The notes under the pieces are model-generated. The model was given only the letters and a program-made list of their open reading frames with translations. It was not told the DNA's origin and made no database searches. Shown piece after piece: positions 1-9,100 of a stretch of DNA of 64,000 nucleotides (its first letter is position 1; every line of letters starts with the position of its first letter). This DNA is from Acidobacteriota bacterium. GTDB lineage: Bacteria > Acidobacteriota > Blastocatellia > Pyrinomonadales > Pyrinomonadaceae. The translations under genes were made by a program, and so were the position numbers. Where the stretch lies: the NCBI GenBank assembly GCA_016713675.1, contig JADJOS010000001.1, forward strand, positions 2,232,001-2,296,000, in the 5' to 3' direction.

Positions 1-176
1 TCCGAGCTTCGACCGGTTTGGCATCTAAGGTTTTCTCGACGATCAAAGACGTTAACGTTGCACTCATCTCGCATGGGGCCTCGAGTGTGAACCTGACATT
101 TGTGATCAAAGAAGATGAAGTTGCGGACGTGATCAAGAAGCTGCATATGCAGTTCTTCAGTCTTATGAATAATTAG
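1..176 (+). CDS. lysC: aspartate kinase, C-terminal fragment (ACT domain)
   Basis: The reading frame is open from base 3 to the TAG at 174-176 and is cut by the window edge. The 57 visible residues include STIKDVNVALISHGASSVNL, followed by a VADVIKKLHMQFF helix, which fits the last ACT domain of monofunctional aspartate kinases. ACT domains in this enzyme bind lysine or threonine for feedback control of the first step of the aspartate pathway. The dap genes that follow directly support the assignment. The catalytic domain lies outside the window, so a fused or multi-domain form cannot be excluded. Confidence 0.75.
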   Translation, partial: RASTGLASKVFSTIKDVNVALISHGASSVNLTFVIKEDEVADVIKKLHMQFFSLMNN

Positions 177-213
177 TAATTCGTAATTACACAATAGGTT
201 TGAAGAAAAGAAC

Positions 214-1218
214 ATGATGGAGCTGTTTCAACTAACAAAACAACTGATGTCGATCCCGTCCATTTCCGGCGATGAGGAAGCTGTTGGATTTTGGCTGCGT
301 GATCATCTCGAGTCGCTCGGGTGGACAGTAGAGTTACAAAAAGTCACCGACACTCAAAACAACATCATCGCCTATTTGAACGACACGCCTCGCGTTTGGC
401 TTTCGACGCATATGGATACGGTGCCGCCGTTTATTGCTCCGGCGGAGGACGACGAGAAGATATATGGCCGCGGTTCGTGCGACGCGAAGGGCATAATTGC
501 AGCGCAGATCACGGCCGCCGAATTGCTGCGTCGAGATGGGATCGAGGATATCGGATTGCTCTACACGGTCGAGGAAGAACGTGCGTCGACCGGAGCGAAG
601 GTCGCGAATGACCATCCTTTGGCGGCGAAGTGCGAGTATCTGATCAACGGCGAACCGACCGACAACGACCTCGCGATAGGTTCAAAGGGAGCGTTTCGGG
701 CAAAAATAAAGACAAGCGGCAAAGCCGCGCATTCGGCCTATCCTGAGATGGGCGATTCCGCGATCGAAAAGTTGCTGGATATACTTGAGGACGTTCGGCA
801 TACGAAATTTCCAAACGACGAGTTCTTTGGCGAGACGACGGTCAATCTCGCAACGCTCGACGGCGGCATCGCTCTTAACGTCATTCCGCCGCACGCGGAA
901 TGTGGAATTCTCATTCGCCTAACGACACCGATGGAACCGATCCGCGACGCCCTCGAAAATCTCATCCGCGATCGTGGCGAACTCGAGATCATGTCTTACA
1001 GCCTGCCGGTCAAAATGCTGGCGGTCGATGGATTCAAACAAAAGGTCGTGCGTTTCACCACCGACATCCCGCACCTGGGCATATGGGGTCAGCCGCTCTT
1101 GCTCGGGCCTGGGTCGATACTTGTGGCTCACACGAAAGACGAGTTCGTGTTAAAAAAAGACCTCGAAACGGCGGTCGAATTGTACGTGGCGTTGGTGAAA
1201 AGACTTTTGACCGCATAG
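214..1218 (+). CDS. dapE: M20 family metallohydrolase, probable succinyl-diaminopimelate desuccinylase
   Basis: This is a 334-residue zinc hydrolase of the ArgE/DapE (M20) family. Visible ligands and catalytic residues: H66 and D68 in STHMDTVPPF, D90 in GRGSCDAKG, the E120/E121 pair in YTVEEE, E147 in NGEPTD, and H306 in LVAHTKDE. It is somewhat shorter than typical DapE or ArgE (about 375). Sequence alone does not separate DapE from acetylornithine or acetyl-lysine deacetylases; lysC and dapB as neighbours and a succinyl-type dapD nearby favour release of succinate from N-succinyl-LL-diaminopimelate in the cytoplasm. A purine-rich AAGAAAAG precedes the start; the second ATG at 217 is equally possible. 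Confidence 0.75.
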   Translation: MMELFQLTKQLMSIPSISGDEEAVGFWLRDHLESLGWTVELQKVTDTQNNIIAYLNDTPRVWLSTHMDTVPPFIAPAEDDEKIYGRGSCDAKGIIAAQITAAELLRRDGIEDIGLLYTVEEERASTGAKVANDHPLAAKCEYLINGEPTDNDLAIGSKGAFRAKIKTSGKAAHSAYPEMGDSAIEKLLDILEDVRHTKFPNDEFFGETTVNLATLDGGIALNVIPPHAECGILIRLTTPMEPIRDALENLIRDRGELEIMSYSLPVKMLAVDGFKQKVVRFTTDIPHLGIWGQPLLLGPGSILVAHTKDEFVLKKDLETAVELYVALVKRLLTA

Positions 1219-1247
1219 TGACATGTTCGCGAGGAAGTAAAAAGGAA

Positions 1248-1344
1248 TTAACCGCAGATGGACGCAGATAAACGCCGATATATGAAACCGTTGGGCATTC
1301 CTTTTTTTTCTTATCTGTGTTCATCCGCGTTCATCTGCGGTTAA
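1248..1344. repeat. intergenic inverted-repeat element (33-nt arms)
   Basis: The left arm (1248-1280, beginning ttaaccgcagatg) and right arm (1312-1344, ending catctgcggttaa) are reverse complements at about 28 of 33 positions, separated by a 31-nt loop containing a T-run. It fills most of the gap between dapE and dapB. The arms themselves are built from short degenerate units (cgcagat / catctgcg). It could fold as a long RNA hairpin and attenuate transcription, or be a REP-like mobile palindrome. No copy with the same sequence was seen elsewhere in the window. Confidence 0.75.
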
Positions 1345-1377
1345 GTTTCTTCCTGATCCTTTTTCAAAACTACAGAT

Positions 1378-2079
1378 ATGAAGATTGCTTTAATAGGTTA
1401 CGGAGCGATGGGGAAGCTGATCGAGCGCGTTGCGGCTGGGCGCGGGCATGAGATCGGGGTGATCATTGATGACGAGGACGCGAATTCGTTTCCCGGCGAG
1501 GTTGCGGCAAAGTTGAAGGGCTGCGACGCGGCGATCGATTTTACGGTTGCGATGGCCGTAAGGCGAAATGTCGAGGCTTGCGTGATGGCCAGGGTTCCCG
1601 TGGTTTTGGGGACGACTGGTTGGAACGAACAGCGAGGCGAGATCGAGCATGTCGTCAGTGCCGGCAACGGAAGTTTGGTGTTCGGGGCCAATTTCTCGAT
1701 CGGCGTGAACCTGTTCTACAAGATCGCGGAGTACGCCTCTGAGGTTTTTGCTAAATTCCCCGAGTACGAGGCGTTTATCGAAGAGCAACACCATTCCCGT
1801 AAGTTAGATTCGCCCTCGGGCACTGCCCTCAAGATCAAGAGCATCGTCGAGAAGCACCTTAACAAAGATATTGCAGTCGCGGCCACGCGGGCCGGTAACA
1901 TTCCCGGCACGCACCGCGTCGGTTTCGACGGTGCGGCGGACCAGATCCTGCTCGAACACACCGCCCGCTCCCGCGAAGGCTTCGCGTCCGGTGCTGTTTT
2001 GGCCGCCGAATGGATCGCCGGGAAGACGGGCTTTTACGAATTCACCGATGTTCTAGATGAAATCATTCAAACAGGATAG
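1378..2079 (+). CDS. dapB: 4-hydroxy-tetrahydrodipicolinate reductase
   Basis: DapB reduces 4-hydroxy-tetrahydrodipicolinate with NAD(P)H. The Rossmann start IALIGYGAMG is at residues 4-12 and the family signature EQHHSRKLDSPSGTA is at 136-150, with the substrate-binding His pair 138/139, K142 and PSGTA. GTTGW (78-82) follows the nucleotide-binding fold. At 233 residues it belongs to the short DapB class. The last four codons and the TAG stop (2068-2079) lie in an inverted-repeat element, so the natural C terminus, probably near DVLDEII, may have been altered by insertion of the repeat. Confidence 0.92.
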   Translation: MKIALIGYGAMGKLIERVAAGRGHEIGVIIDDEDANSFPGEVAAKLKGCDAAIDFTVAMAVRRNVEACVMARVPVVLGTTGWNEQRGEIEHVVSAGNGSLVFGANFSIGVNLFYKIAEYASEVFAKFPEYEAFIEEQHHSRKLDSPSGTALKIKSIVEKHLNKDIAVAATRAGNIPGTHRVGFDGAADQILLEHTARSREGFASGAVLAAEWIAGKTGFYEFTDVLDEIIQTG

Positions 2080-2130
2080 ACAGGATGGACAAGATATCTC
2101 TGATCCTGCCTGTCCTGTTGATCCTGTTTG
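2068..2130. repeat. inverted-repeat element overlapping the end of dapB
   Basis: The left part begins caaacaggatagacaggat and the right part ends cctgttgatcctgtttg; the outer 10 bases of the arms are exact reverse complements and the inner parts are degenerate copies of an acaggat unit. The element provides the dapB stop codon and ends four bases before the ATG of the next gene. It is different in sequence from the element at 1248-1344 but of the same design. Confidence 0.7.
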
Positions 2131-2133
2131 ATT

Positions 2134-2787
2134 ATGGCTTTGCCGCGAATAAAGATCTGCTGTATTTCTAGCGAGAGCGAGGCTGCGTTAGCGATAGATG
2201 CCGGGGCGGACGCAATTGGGCTTGTCGGGAAGATGCCTTCCGGGCCGGGGCCGATCGCTGATGAATTGATCTATCGCATTGCCAGGTCCGTGCCGCCGCC
2301 GATCGCAACGTTCTTACTGACGTCCGAACAGACGCCGCAGGGAATTATCAAGCATCATCAGCGAACTAAGACGAATACTATTCAGATCGTCGACGAACTG
2401 CATGGACGCGATTATGCGCCGATCCGCGAGGCCTTGCCGCATGTGAAGTTGGTGCGGGTCGTGCATGTGACGGGCGAGCGGTCGGTGGACGAAGCGGCCG
2501 AACTGGCTGAGTTTGTGGACGCGATACTGCTTGACAGCGGGAATCCGTCATTAGAAATAAAAGAGCTTGGCGGAACAGGGCGGCGGCACGATTGGTCGTT
2601 GTCGCGGCGGATCGTCGAGACCTGCGGCAAGCCCGTTTTCCTCGCGGGCGGACTCGATCCCGACAACGTTCGCGAAGCCATCGACTCGGTCCGGCCTTAC
2701 GGACTCGATATTTGCTCGGGCGTGCGGACGGACGGACTACTTGATTCCCAGAAACTAGAAAAGTTTCTCAGCGGCGTCCATAAATAA
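2134..2787 (+). CDS. phosphoribosylanthranilate isomerase-like barrel protein
   Basis: The 217-residue protein has the order of TrpF motifs: RIKICCIS at the N terminus (the TrpF general-base Cys sits in KICG), GADAIGLVG, a DAILLDSG strand with the expected Asp, GGTGRRHDWSLSR, and the phosphate-binding end FLAGGLDPDNVREAI followed by LDICSGVRT. The usual SPR motif, whose Arg binds the substrate carboxylate, reads SGP here and KICG reads KICC. It may therefore be a divergent TrpF or a paralogue with another sugar-phosphate substrate; no other trp gene is present. The ATG at 2134 is chosen over a TTG at 2128 inside the upstream repeat. The 3' end overlaps the convergent M23 gene by 20 bp. Confidence 0.7.
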   Translation: MALPRIKICCISSESEAALAIDAGADAIGLVGKMPSGPGPIADELIYRIARSVPPPIATFLLTSEQTPQGIIKHHQRTKTNTIQIVDELHGRDYAPIREALPHVKLVRVVHVTGERSVDEAAELAEFVDAILLDSGNPSLEIKELGGTGRRHDWSLSRRIVETCGKPVFLAGGLDPDNVREAIDSVRPYGLDICSGVRTDGLLDSQKLEKFLSGVHK

Positions 2788-3388
2788 AGTCCGAAGGGTC
2801 GGTCCAGCCCGTTTTGTCGTTGGCGTAGCCGCCGCCGGCTTTGTTCCAGTCGGGGCAATTGGCGGTGCGGATCTCGAAGTGCAGATGGCACGGGTAGCGG
2901 CCGTTGGCGTTGCCGACTTTGCCTATTTGCTCACGAATTTTTACCTCGCCCACGCTTTTTTGTATCTCGATCAAGTGGCCGTAGAGCGTCTGCACCTTGT
3001 CGCCGGACGGCAGTGTGTGTTCGACGATAATGACATTTCCCCAGCCAACTCCGGCGTCGGCGGCATAAGTGACGACGCCATTGGCAGCAGCATAAACCGG
3101 TTCGCCGCAGTCGGTGTTGCCGCCGGTATTCTTGTTCCAATCTTCGCCGAGATGTGCGTTCTCTCCGAATTCGAGAGCGTTGTACCAGTCGTCCTTGTTA
3201 TCTTTTGCCTGAGTAAGGATCGCACCGTCGCCGACAGGAAATGAAAATCTGTCAGCCAATGTTCTGGAAGTCACCGGCGTCGGCGACGGCACGATCGAGC
3301 CGACAGGCTGCCGGTAACTATACGAGCAGCCCGCGAGCAGGACAAATGAAAAACAGACGCTTACAAAGCGACCGCGACTAAGTACCAT
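2768..3388 (-). CDS. M23 family metallopeptidase lipoprotein
   Basis: A 206-residue exported protein with an LytM/M23 peptidase fold. From the ATG at 3388 it has a basic N terminus, a hydrophobic stretch and the lipobox LLAGC (Cys21), so it is probably a membrane-anchored lipoprotein. Zinc ligands fit HLGEDW (H79, D83) and CHLHFEIR (H168 or H170), with YGH around 136-138. M23 enzymes cut cross-linked peptide bridges in peptidoglycan. An upstream in-frame ATG at 3430 would hide the signal peptide, so 3388 is preferred. It overlaps the end of the upstream secreted-protein gene by 11 bp and is probably co-transcribed with it. Confidence 0.85.
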   Translation of the reverse strand: MVLSRGRFVSVCFSFVLLAGCSYSYRQPVGSIVPSPTPVTSRTLADRFSFPVGDGAILTQAKDNKDDWYNALEFGENAHLGEDWNKNTGGNTDCGEPVYAAANGVVTYAADAGVGWGNVIIVEHTLPSGDKVQTLYGHLIEIQKSVGEVKIREQIGKVGNANGRYPCHLHFEIRTANCPDWNKAGGGYANDKTGWTDPSDFIYGRR

Positions 3389-3878
3389 TGAATCCCGTCG
3401 TGATCCGAAGTAGATACGCATCGCTCGCATCGACGAACTCGGTGGACTTCACTTTTTTCAGGAACAGGTCGGCCTCGGCCTTGGTCGTGCCCGCATAGAT
3501 GGCGAGGGCAATGACATTGGTTCCGAGCTTTGTATAGAAATTGTTTTGGATCGAATAGCATCCGCGTGCAATGAATGCCTTGTTCTTGAGAAAGTTCCAC
3601 TGCAGGCTCTCACGGTCGAAATCCGCCGGCGTCTTTTCGCAGTCAGCGCCTTCGGCAAGCTTTACGCTCTTGACGATCACCACGTAGAACGGAGCCGTCT
3701 CAGACACCACATTGCTTCCGGTAAATTCGAACGGAAGGTCTTCGTCCTTGAACACGGCCCGTTTTGTGCACGCAGCCGATGGATCGCCGCAGACGCGCAT
3801 TGTCGAAGCCTTTTGAGCGAATGAATCGGTCGCGAGTAGCAATACCACGGCGACGCACGATATAAGTAGTATTTTCAT
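3378..3878 (-). CDS. secreted protein of unknown function
   Basis: The 166-residue product starts with a clear signal peptide, ILLISCVAVVLLLATDSFA, probably cleaved after Ala22. The mature part contains four cysteines (VCGDPSAACTK, GADCEKT, ARGCYS) that could pair as disulfides in the periplasm. I do not recognise a family. Its reading frame overlaps the M23 lipoprotein gene downstream, suggesting a joint envelope role. It diverges from dapA across about 110 bp. Confidence 0.75.
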   Translation of the reverse strand: MKILLISCVAVVLLLATDSFAQKASTMRVCGDPSAACTKRAVFKDEDLPFEFTGSNVVSETAPFYVVIVKSVKLAEGADCEKTPADFDRESLQWNFLKNKAFIARGCYSIQNNFYTKLGTNVIALAIYAGTTKAEADLFLKKVKSTEFVDASDAYLLRITTGFNGT

Positions 3879-3939
3879 AGGTTTTGTTTGGTTCAGAACA
3901 GGCGAATTATAGCACCGTTTCGTTTACGAACAAGTAAAT

Positions 3940-3968
3940 TTGTTCCATAGCGTGCTTGGGAATATACT
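3940..3968 (+). promoter_or_regulatory. sigma70-type promoter for dapA
   Basis: The -35 box TTGTTC (3940-3945) and -10 box TATACT (3963-3968) are separated by 17 bp. Transcription would start near 3975. That leaves only about 6 nt before the ATG at 3981 but about 18 nt, including a GGGGG ribosome site, before the ATG at 3993. Confidence 0.55.
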
Positions 3969-3992
3969 TATCTCGATCCTATGGGGGCAAGT

Positions 3993-4892
3993 ATGAAAAG
4001 TGATTGGTTGACAGGTTGTGCGACGGCGCTTGTTACGCCTTTTAAGAAGGATGGTTCGATCGATGACGCGTGTTTTAAAAAACTCGTCGAACGGCAAGTG
4101 AAGAGCGGCGTGAAATTGCTCGTGCCGTGCGGGACGACCGGCGAGAACGTGACGATGGAGGCGGACGAGCGTCTGCACGTCATCAAAATGACGGTGGAGA
4201 TCGCGAAGCGTCTAAAGGCTCACGTAATCGCCGGAACCGGCAGCAACAACACCGCCGCGACGATCGATTTTACCCGCCGGGCGAGGGAAGCCGGTGCCGA
4301 CGCGGCGCTTGTCGTCGCTCCGTATTACAACAAACCGACGCAGGATGGAATGTTCGCCCACTTTAGCGAGATCGCTCGATCGGTAAAGGGCTTTCCTATC
4401 ATGCTGTACAACGTTCCGTCGCGAACAGCGTCGAACATCTCTGCCGAGACCACGCTGCGTCTGGCTGAGAAATTCGACAACATCGTCGCGACAAAGGAAG
4501 CATCCGGCGACTTTTCGCAGGTTTCGCACATAATTAACGGCCGTCCAAAAGGATTTAAGGTATTTTCCGGCGACGATGCTTCGACGATCCCACTGATCGC
4601 ACTCGGAGCTGACGGCCTCGTGTCTGTTTGCTCCAACGAGATCCCAAAGGAAACCGCAAAAATGGTCGAACACGCACTGAATGGTTCGTTTCACTTCGCC
4701 CGCAGGATCCATTACAAGATCCTGCCGTTGATGGAGGCCAATTTTATCGAGTCGTCGCCCGCACCATGCAAATTTGTGATGAAGGAAATGGGTTTGCTCG
4801 AAGAGAACCTGCGCTTGCCGCTTGTGCCTGTGTCCGAAGCCGCGAGGAAAAAACTCCGCGAAGTGATGGCCGGACTCAAATTGTCGTCGTAG
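3993..4892 (+). CDS. dapA: 4-hydroxy-tetrahydrodipicolinate synthase
   Basis: DapA condenses pyruvate with aspartate semialdehyde, the branch point to lysine and diaminopimelate. The 299-residue barrel has the pyruvate-binding PCGTTGE loop, the YYNKPTQ segment, the catalytic Tyr139 in LYNVPSRT, and the Schiff-base Lys168 in VATKEASGD. The start at 3993 is chosen because GGGGG lies 5 nt upstream and a well-formed promoter ends at 3968; an in-frame ATG at 3981 would add four residues but leave almost no leader. The 3' end is followed after 36 nt by a small membrane protein gene. Confidence 0.93.
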   Translation: MKSDWLTGCATALVTPFKKDGSIDDACFKKLVERQVKSGVKLLVPCGTTGENVTMEADERLHVIKMTVEIAKRLKAHVIAGTGSNNTAATIDFTRRAREAGADAALVVAPYYNKPTQDGMFAHFSEIARSVKGFPIMLYNVPSRTASNISAETTLRLAEKFDNIVATKEASGDFSQVSHIINGRPKGFKVFSGDDASTIPLIALGADGLVSVCSNEIPKETAKMVEHALNGSFHFARRIHYKILPLMEANFIESSPAPCKFVMKEMGLLEENLRLPLVPVSEAARKKLREVMAGLKLSS

Positions 4893-4928
4893 CCGAGTGC
4901 CGCCGGACCGGCGGGGAATAAATTGAGT

Positions 4929-5270
4929 ATGTTCGATCTTGATCTTTCCGGGCTGATGGCATTGGTCGTTTTCTTTTGGTCGGCCTTGGTATTTTTTGTC
5001 GCCGGTATCATCTGTGTACTTGTCGCCAACTTTCGAGGCCCTGTAAAAGCTGGCGGAGTTAAGAAGCACGCGGCGTTCGGTTACTTTGCTGTTGCCGCGA
5101 TACTAATGGTGGTGAACCTCGCCGCCTTTGGGACAATGTGGTATCTCGTTGATTCCGGCTTCGATTCGGCATATGCGAAGTTGGACGAGTTCGCGATCTA
5201 CATCTGGATACCGCTCGAGATAGTTATTTGGCCCGTTGCGGCGTTTATCTACAATAAATTTAGAAAATAA
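4929..5270 (+). CDS. small integral membrane protein
   Basis: A 113-residue protein with three evident transmembrane stretches: LMALVVFFWSALVFFVAGII, an FGYFAVAAILMVVNLAAFG segment, and IYIWIPLEIVIWPVAAFIY near the C terminus. I do not recognise the family. It sits between dapA and dapD in the same orientation and may be read through from the dapA promoter. The ATG at 4929 is preferred over a TTG at 4923. Confidence 0.7.
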   Translation: MFDLDLSGLMALVVFFWSALVFFVAGIICVLVANFRGPVKAGGVKKHAAFGYFAVAAILMVVNLAAFGTMWYLVDSGFDSAYAKLDEFAIYIWIPLEIVIWPVAAFIYNKFRK

Positions 5271-5328
5271 GACATGACTCTACAGGAAAAAATAACTGCA
5301 CTGTTCGCTCAGACCGAGTTTTCGACCG

Positions 5329-6102
5329 ATGACCGCTGTGTACGAGGATTTTAAGACCGCCTTGCGGCGCGGCGAGATACGTTCTGCGGAGAAAGACGCC
5401 GGCGGAACATGGAACGCGAACGCGTGGGTCAAGCAGGGGATTCTGCTCGGATTCCGCATGGGCAAAATCGTCGAGATGTCCAAGCCGACAGAGACGCTGC
5501 AGTTTTTTGACAAAGATACGTTTCCGCTGCGCCCGATGACGCTCGAGGACGGTGTCAGGATCGTGATGGGCGGCTCCGCGATCAGGGACGGCAGCTATGT
5601 GGCGCCGAGTGTCGTGGTCGTGCCGCCGGCTTATATCAACGTCGGTTCTTACGTTGACGAGGGAACTATGGTCGACAGCCATGCGCTTGTCGGATCATGT
5701 GCACAGATCGGCAAACGCGTTCACCTGTCCGCGGCCGCCCAGATCGGCGGCGTGCTCGAACCGGTTGGCGCCGTGCCGGTAATTATCGAGGACGACGTTC
5801 TGGTCGGTGGGAACACGGGTGTTTACGAAGGGACGATAGTCCGCGAAGGAGCTGTTCTGGCCAGCGGCGTAATACTCACACGGTCCACACCGGTATTTGA
5901 CCTGCCAAACGGCCGCGTTATCAAATCTGACGGCGAAAAACCGCTCGAGATCCCTGCTGGAGCTGTCGTTGTCCAGGGTTCGCGTGCGGTCTCAAGCGGT
6001 TTCGGCAAGGAGAACGGACTTTCGATCTATTGCCCGATCATCGTCAAATACCGCGACGACAAGACCGATGCCTCGACCAAGCTCGAAGACTATCTTCGTT
6101 AA
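5329..6102 (+). CDS. dapD: tetrahydrodipicolinate N-succinyltransferase, N terminus displaced by a frameshift
   Basis: DapD transfers succinyl from succinyl-CoA to tetrahydrodipicolinate. The open frame (257 aa) has the typical left-handed beta-helix hexapeptide region: GSYVAPSVVVVPPAYINVGS, EGTMVDSHALVGSCAQIG, GGVLEPVGAVPVIIEDDV, and the NGLSIYCPIIVKY end. The expected N-terminal helix is encoded just upstream from an ATG at 5274 (MTLQEKITALFAQTEFSTD) in another frame. Removing one C from the CC at 5333-5334 joins the two into a 275-residue protein, close to the 274 of the E. coli enzyme. Either the assembly has a one-base insertion or the gene is shifted; if read as given, translation would have to start inside the N-terminal domain at 5329. 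It converges on the gene at 6099 with a 4-bp overlap. Confidence 0.88.
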   Translation: MTAVYEDFKTALRRGEIRSAEKDAGGTWNANAWVKQGILLGFRMGKIVEMSKPTETLQFFDKDTFPLRPMTLEDGVRIVMGGSAIRDGSYVAPSVVVVPPAYINVGSYVDEGTMVDSHALVGSCAQIGKRVHLSAAAQIGGVLEPVGAVPVIIEDDVLVGGNTGVYEGTIVREGAVLASGVILTRSTPVFDLPNGRVIKSDGEKPLEIPAGAVVVQGSRAVSSGFGKENGLSIYCPIIVKYRDDKTDASTKLEDYLR

Positions 6103-9100
6103 TGATCGGTCGAGACAAAGTTAACGTCCGGGTTGCTGTCAACAAACTCCAAGGTCCGTTCCGGCTGTGCAAATGTATATTTCTTTGACTGCAGCCTTAT
6201 CATGTAAGTCTTCCAGGTTTCCACATTAAGGAAACGATAATAACCGAACGGGTTCGTGAGAGCGTACCGAACATTGCCTGACTGATCGGTCAACGTAACG
6301 ATCACACGGTCTGCTTTCCGGTTCTGCGGGGTGGTGATACGGCCCTTTAGCGTTTCAAAGGTCGGCGGTCCTTCGGCAAGCGTAAATGCCCCGAATGAGG
6401 TCAAGCCTGCTGCTGTCGCCCGGTTTGTCGCAATATTCAGCATCGTAGGTACGAGTTCCCCAAGTCCTCCGTTGATGCGGTACGCCCTGTAACGGCCTTC
6501 GATGCCAACGACCTCAGGATCAGAATAATTGAAGACAAGATCGGCCATGGTAATACCGCCGTTGGTCGTATTCCACCAACGCTGGAGCCGATTTAACGGA
6601 AGTCCTGCCGCAGTGCCTGAATAGGCACCGGTTTTTGGCTCGACCGTAAAGTTGGCCGTGCCCGTGATATTTAAGAGTTCAACAGGGGCATAAACACCGT
6701 TTGAGCCAACGGGGAACCGAAATGTTCCGGAACGGTTCACGCATCTCGTAAGAGGCGAATTAATAAATGAGGTGGAATTGCCGCCGACGAGAGCGGAAAT
6801 CCGACACGACGTAATCGCAACAGGGCCGCTGCCCGCGATCGATCCGCTTGTGAGATATAAGTTTCCGTTAACGGTCATTCCGGCGAGTCCGGTTATGTTG
6901 CCGTTGTTCAAACTAATGTCGTTTACGACCAAGGTTCCCGGCCCCGCGATCGAACCGCTGCTTAGGTCTAGGTTGCCGGTCACCGTGAGCGTGCGTCCCG
7001 CACCGATTATCACGCTGCGGCCGCCCGTGACGATCAGACTGCTCACGGTCACATCTGCCGACGTGATCGACACGTCGTTCGCACCGATGCTGATGCCCGA
7101 ATTGGCGGCCGGAACAGTACCGCTGCCCCAATTTGCGCCTGTGTGCCAGTCAGGGCTGGTGCCGCCGTTCCATACATTTTCACGCCAACGAGCAAAGTAC
7201 GGTGACTGATTGCAGCCCGCGGTCGTGAATGGTCCGCCGACAAATATATCGCCGCCCGCAGCGACGACAGCACTGCCGTTTGCATTCAGTCCGGTGCCGA
7301 AGCCTGTCCAGGCCGTTCCGTTCCATCTGGCGATCCGATTGGCCGGCCCGCCTGTAGCCGTCGTGAAATCACCGGTTGCGATCAGGTCATTTCCGGCAAC
7401 TGAGAGCCTGGGGCCGCCGATCCCAAAGCTTGCCGGGGGAAGGCCGCCGCCCAGTGCGGACCAGGACGAGCCGTTCCACTTTGCAATGCGATTGACGGTC
7501 ACTCCGTTGATCGAATCAAACCCTCCGCCCACATAAACGTCCGAACCAATGACCGCGACCGAGCTAACCCCGCGGTCTCCGAGGGCACCGCCGAGCATCG
7601 TCCAGGTTGTCCCGTCATATTTCGAAAAGTAAGCCGGATTTGCGATGGTCGTGGTACCGGTGGTGACATAAAGGTCGTCGCCCATAAACGCCATTCCGGT
7701 AACGGCGGTCGGGATATGACTTGAATTTAAGCCGCTCCAAGCCGTGCCGTTCCATTTTGCGACGCGATTCGCCGCAACGCCTCCGGCCGTAGCAAAGTCT
7801 CCGCCGACATAAACGTCATCTCCGCGAACGATAATAAAGCTGACTCTGCCATTACCACCGGTTATTCCTGTGCCTAGCGGTGCCCACGCAGTACCGTTCC
7901 AAACCGCAATGTTATTTGCCGATGTGCCGCTGATATTTGAAAACGAGCCGCCGGCATAGACTTTACTGCCGGCGACGGCGATCGCGTTGATACTCAATGG
8001 CGTTCCCGCGCTACCAAGTGTCGTCCATGTGTTTGTCAGGCTGTTCCATTTTGCGATGCCGTTTGCGGTTATCGTTCCGGCCGATGTGAATGAGCCCCCG
8101 ACATAAACATCGTTACCTGAGACCGCGATCGCATTCGCGGCGCTATCTAAACCAGTCCCGGAGAACGGCGTCCAGATCAGGGACGCGTATTTTGAAATGT
8201 TTCGAGCTCCCTGTCCGCCTGCGGTCGTATAATTTCCGCCGACGTAAAGCGTGCCGCCGATACTCGCGAGGGCCATGACGCGTTCGCTGATGCTAGTGCC
8301 GCCGTTAATGCCCGAGCCGAGGGCTGACCAACTCGTGCCATTCCATCGTGCAATGTTGTTAAAGCCGTCCATCGATCCGCCCGCGTAGACTTCGCCGTTG
8401 TTCACCGCCACCGCATTCATGATCCCGCTCGAGAATGAACCCATCCGCGTCCACGCGGTCCCGTCAAACTTGGCAACGTGGGAATTTTGCTGTCCCGTAA
8501 GCCGGATGTCACCGACGACATACATATCATTACCGGAGAACGCGATCGAGGTTATTATCGTGTTCGCTGCCGTGCCGAAATCGGACCACGTTGTTCCGTC
8601 GAATTTGAGGATGCCGATGCCCGGTCCGGGAGTTAGTGCGACGTTTCCGCCGACGTAGAGATTGCCGCCGTTCACGACGAGCGATCTGATCTCACCGGCG
8701 GCAATTGGCAGGGCGGAATAAGCGGTCCCGTTCCATTTGACGATGCCCGACGCCGGGGAACCGTCGGCGGTGTTAAAACTTCCGCCGAAGAAAACTTCGC
8801 CGCCGTACACTGCTACAGAACGGACTGTATGGGTTCCGCCACCGAGGCCGGCTCCGAGGGGCGTCCATGTGCTGCCGTCCCATTTCGCGACGTTTCTTGC
8901 CATTCCGCCGGTGACCGCGACGTTAAAATCGCCGCCCACGTAAACATCATTGCCGGAAACCGCGATGGCGTTAATTTGACCGTTGATACCAGAACCGAGA
9001 GCTGTCCAAGAAGACCCGTTCCATCTGGCGATGCCTACCGCGGGACTACCCTGAACCGAGTCGAATTCACCACCGATATAGAAGCCGCCTGTCCCGTCCG

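Noticed and set aside
4212..5069. 285-codon minus-strand frame opposite dapA
   Set aside because: It mirrors a well-conserved gene, is rich in Arg/His, and has no ribosome site or family pattern.
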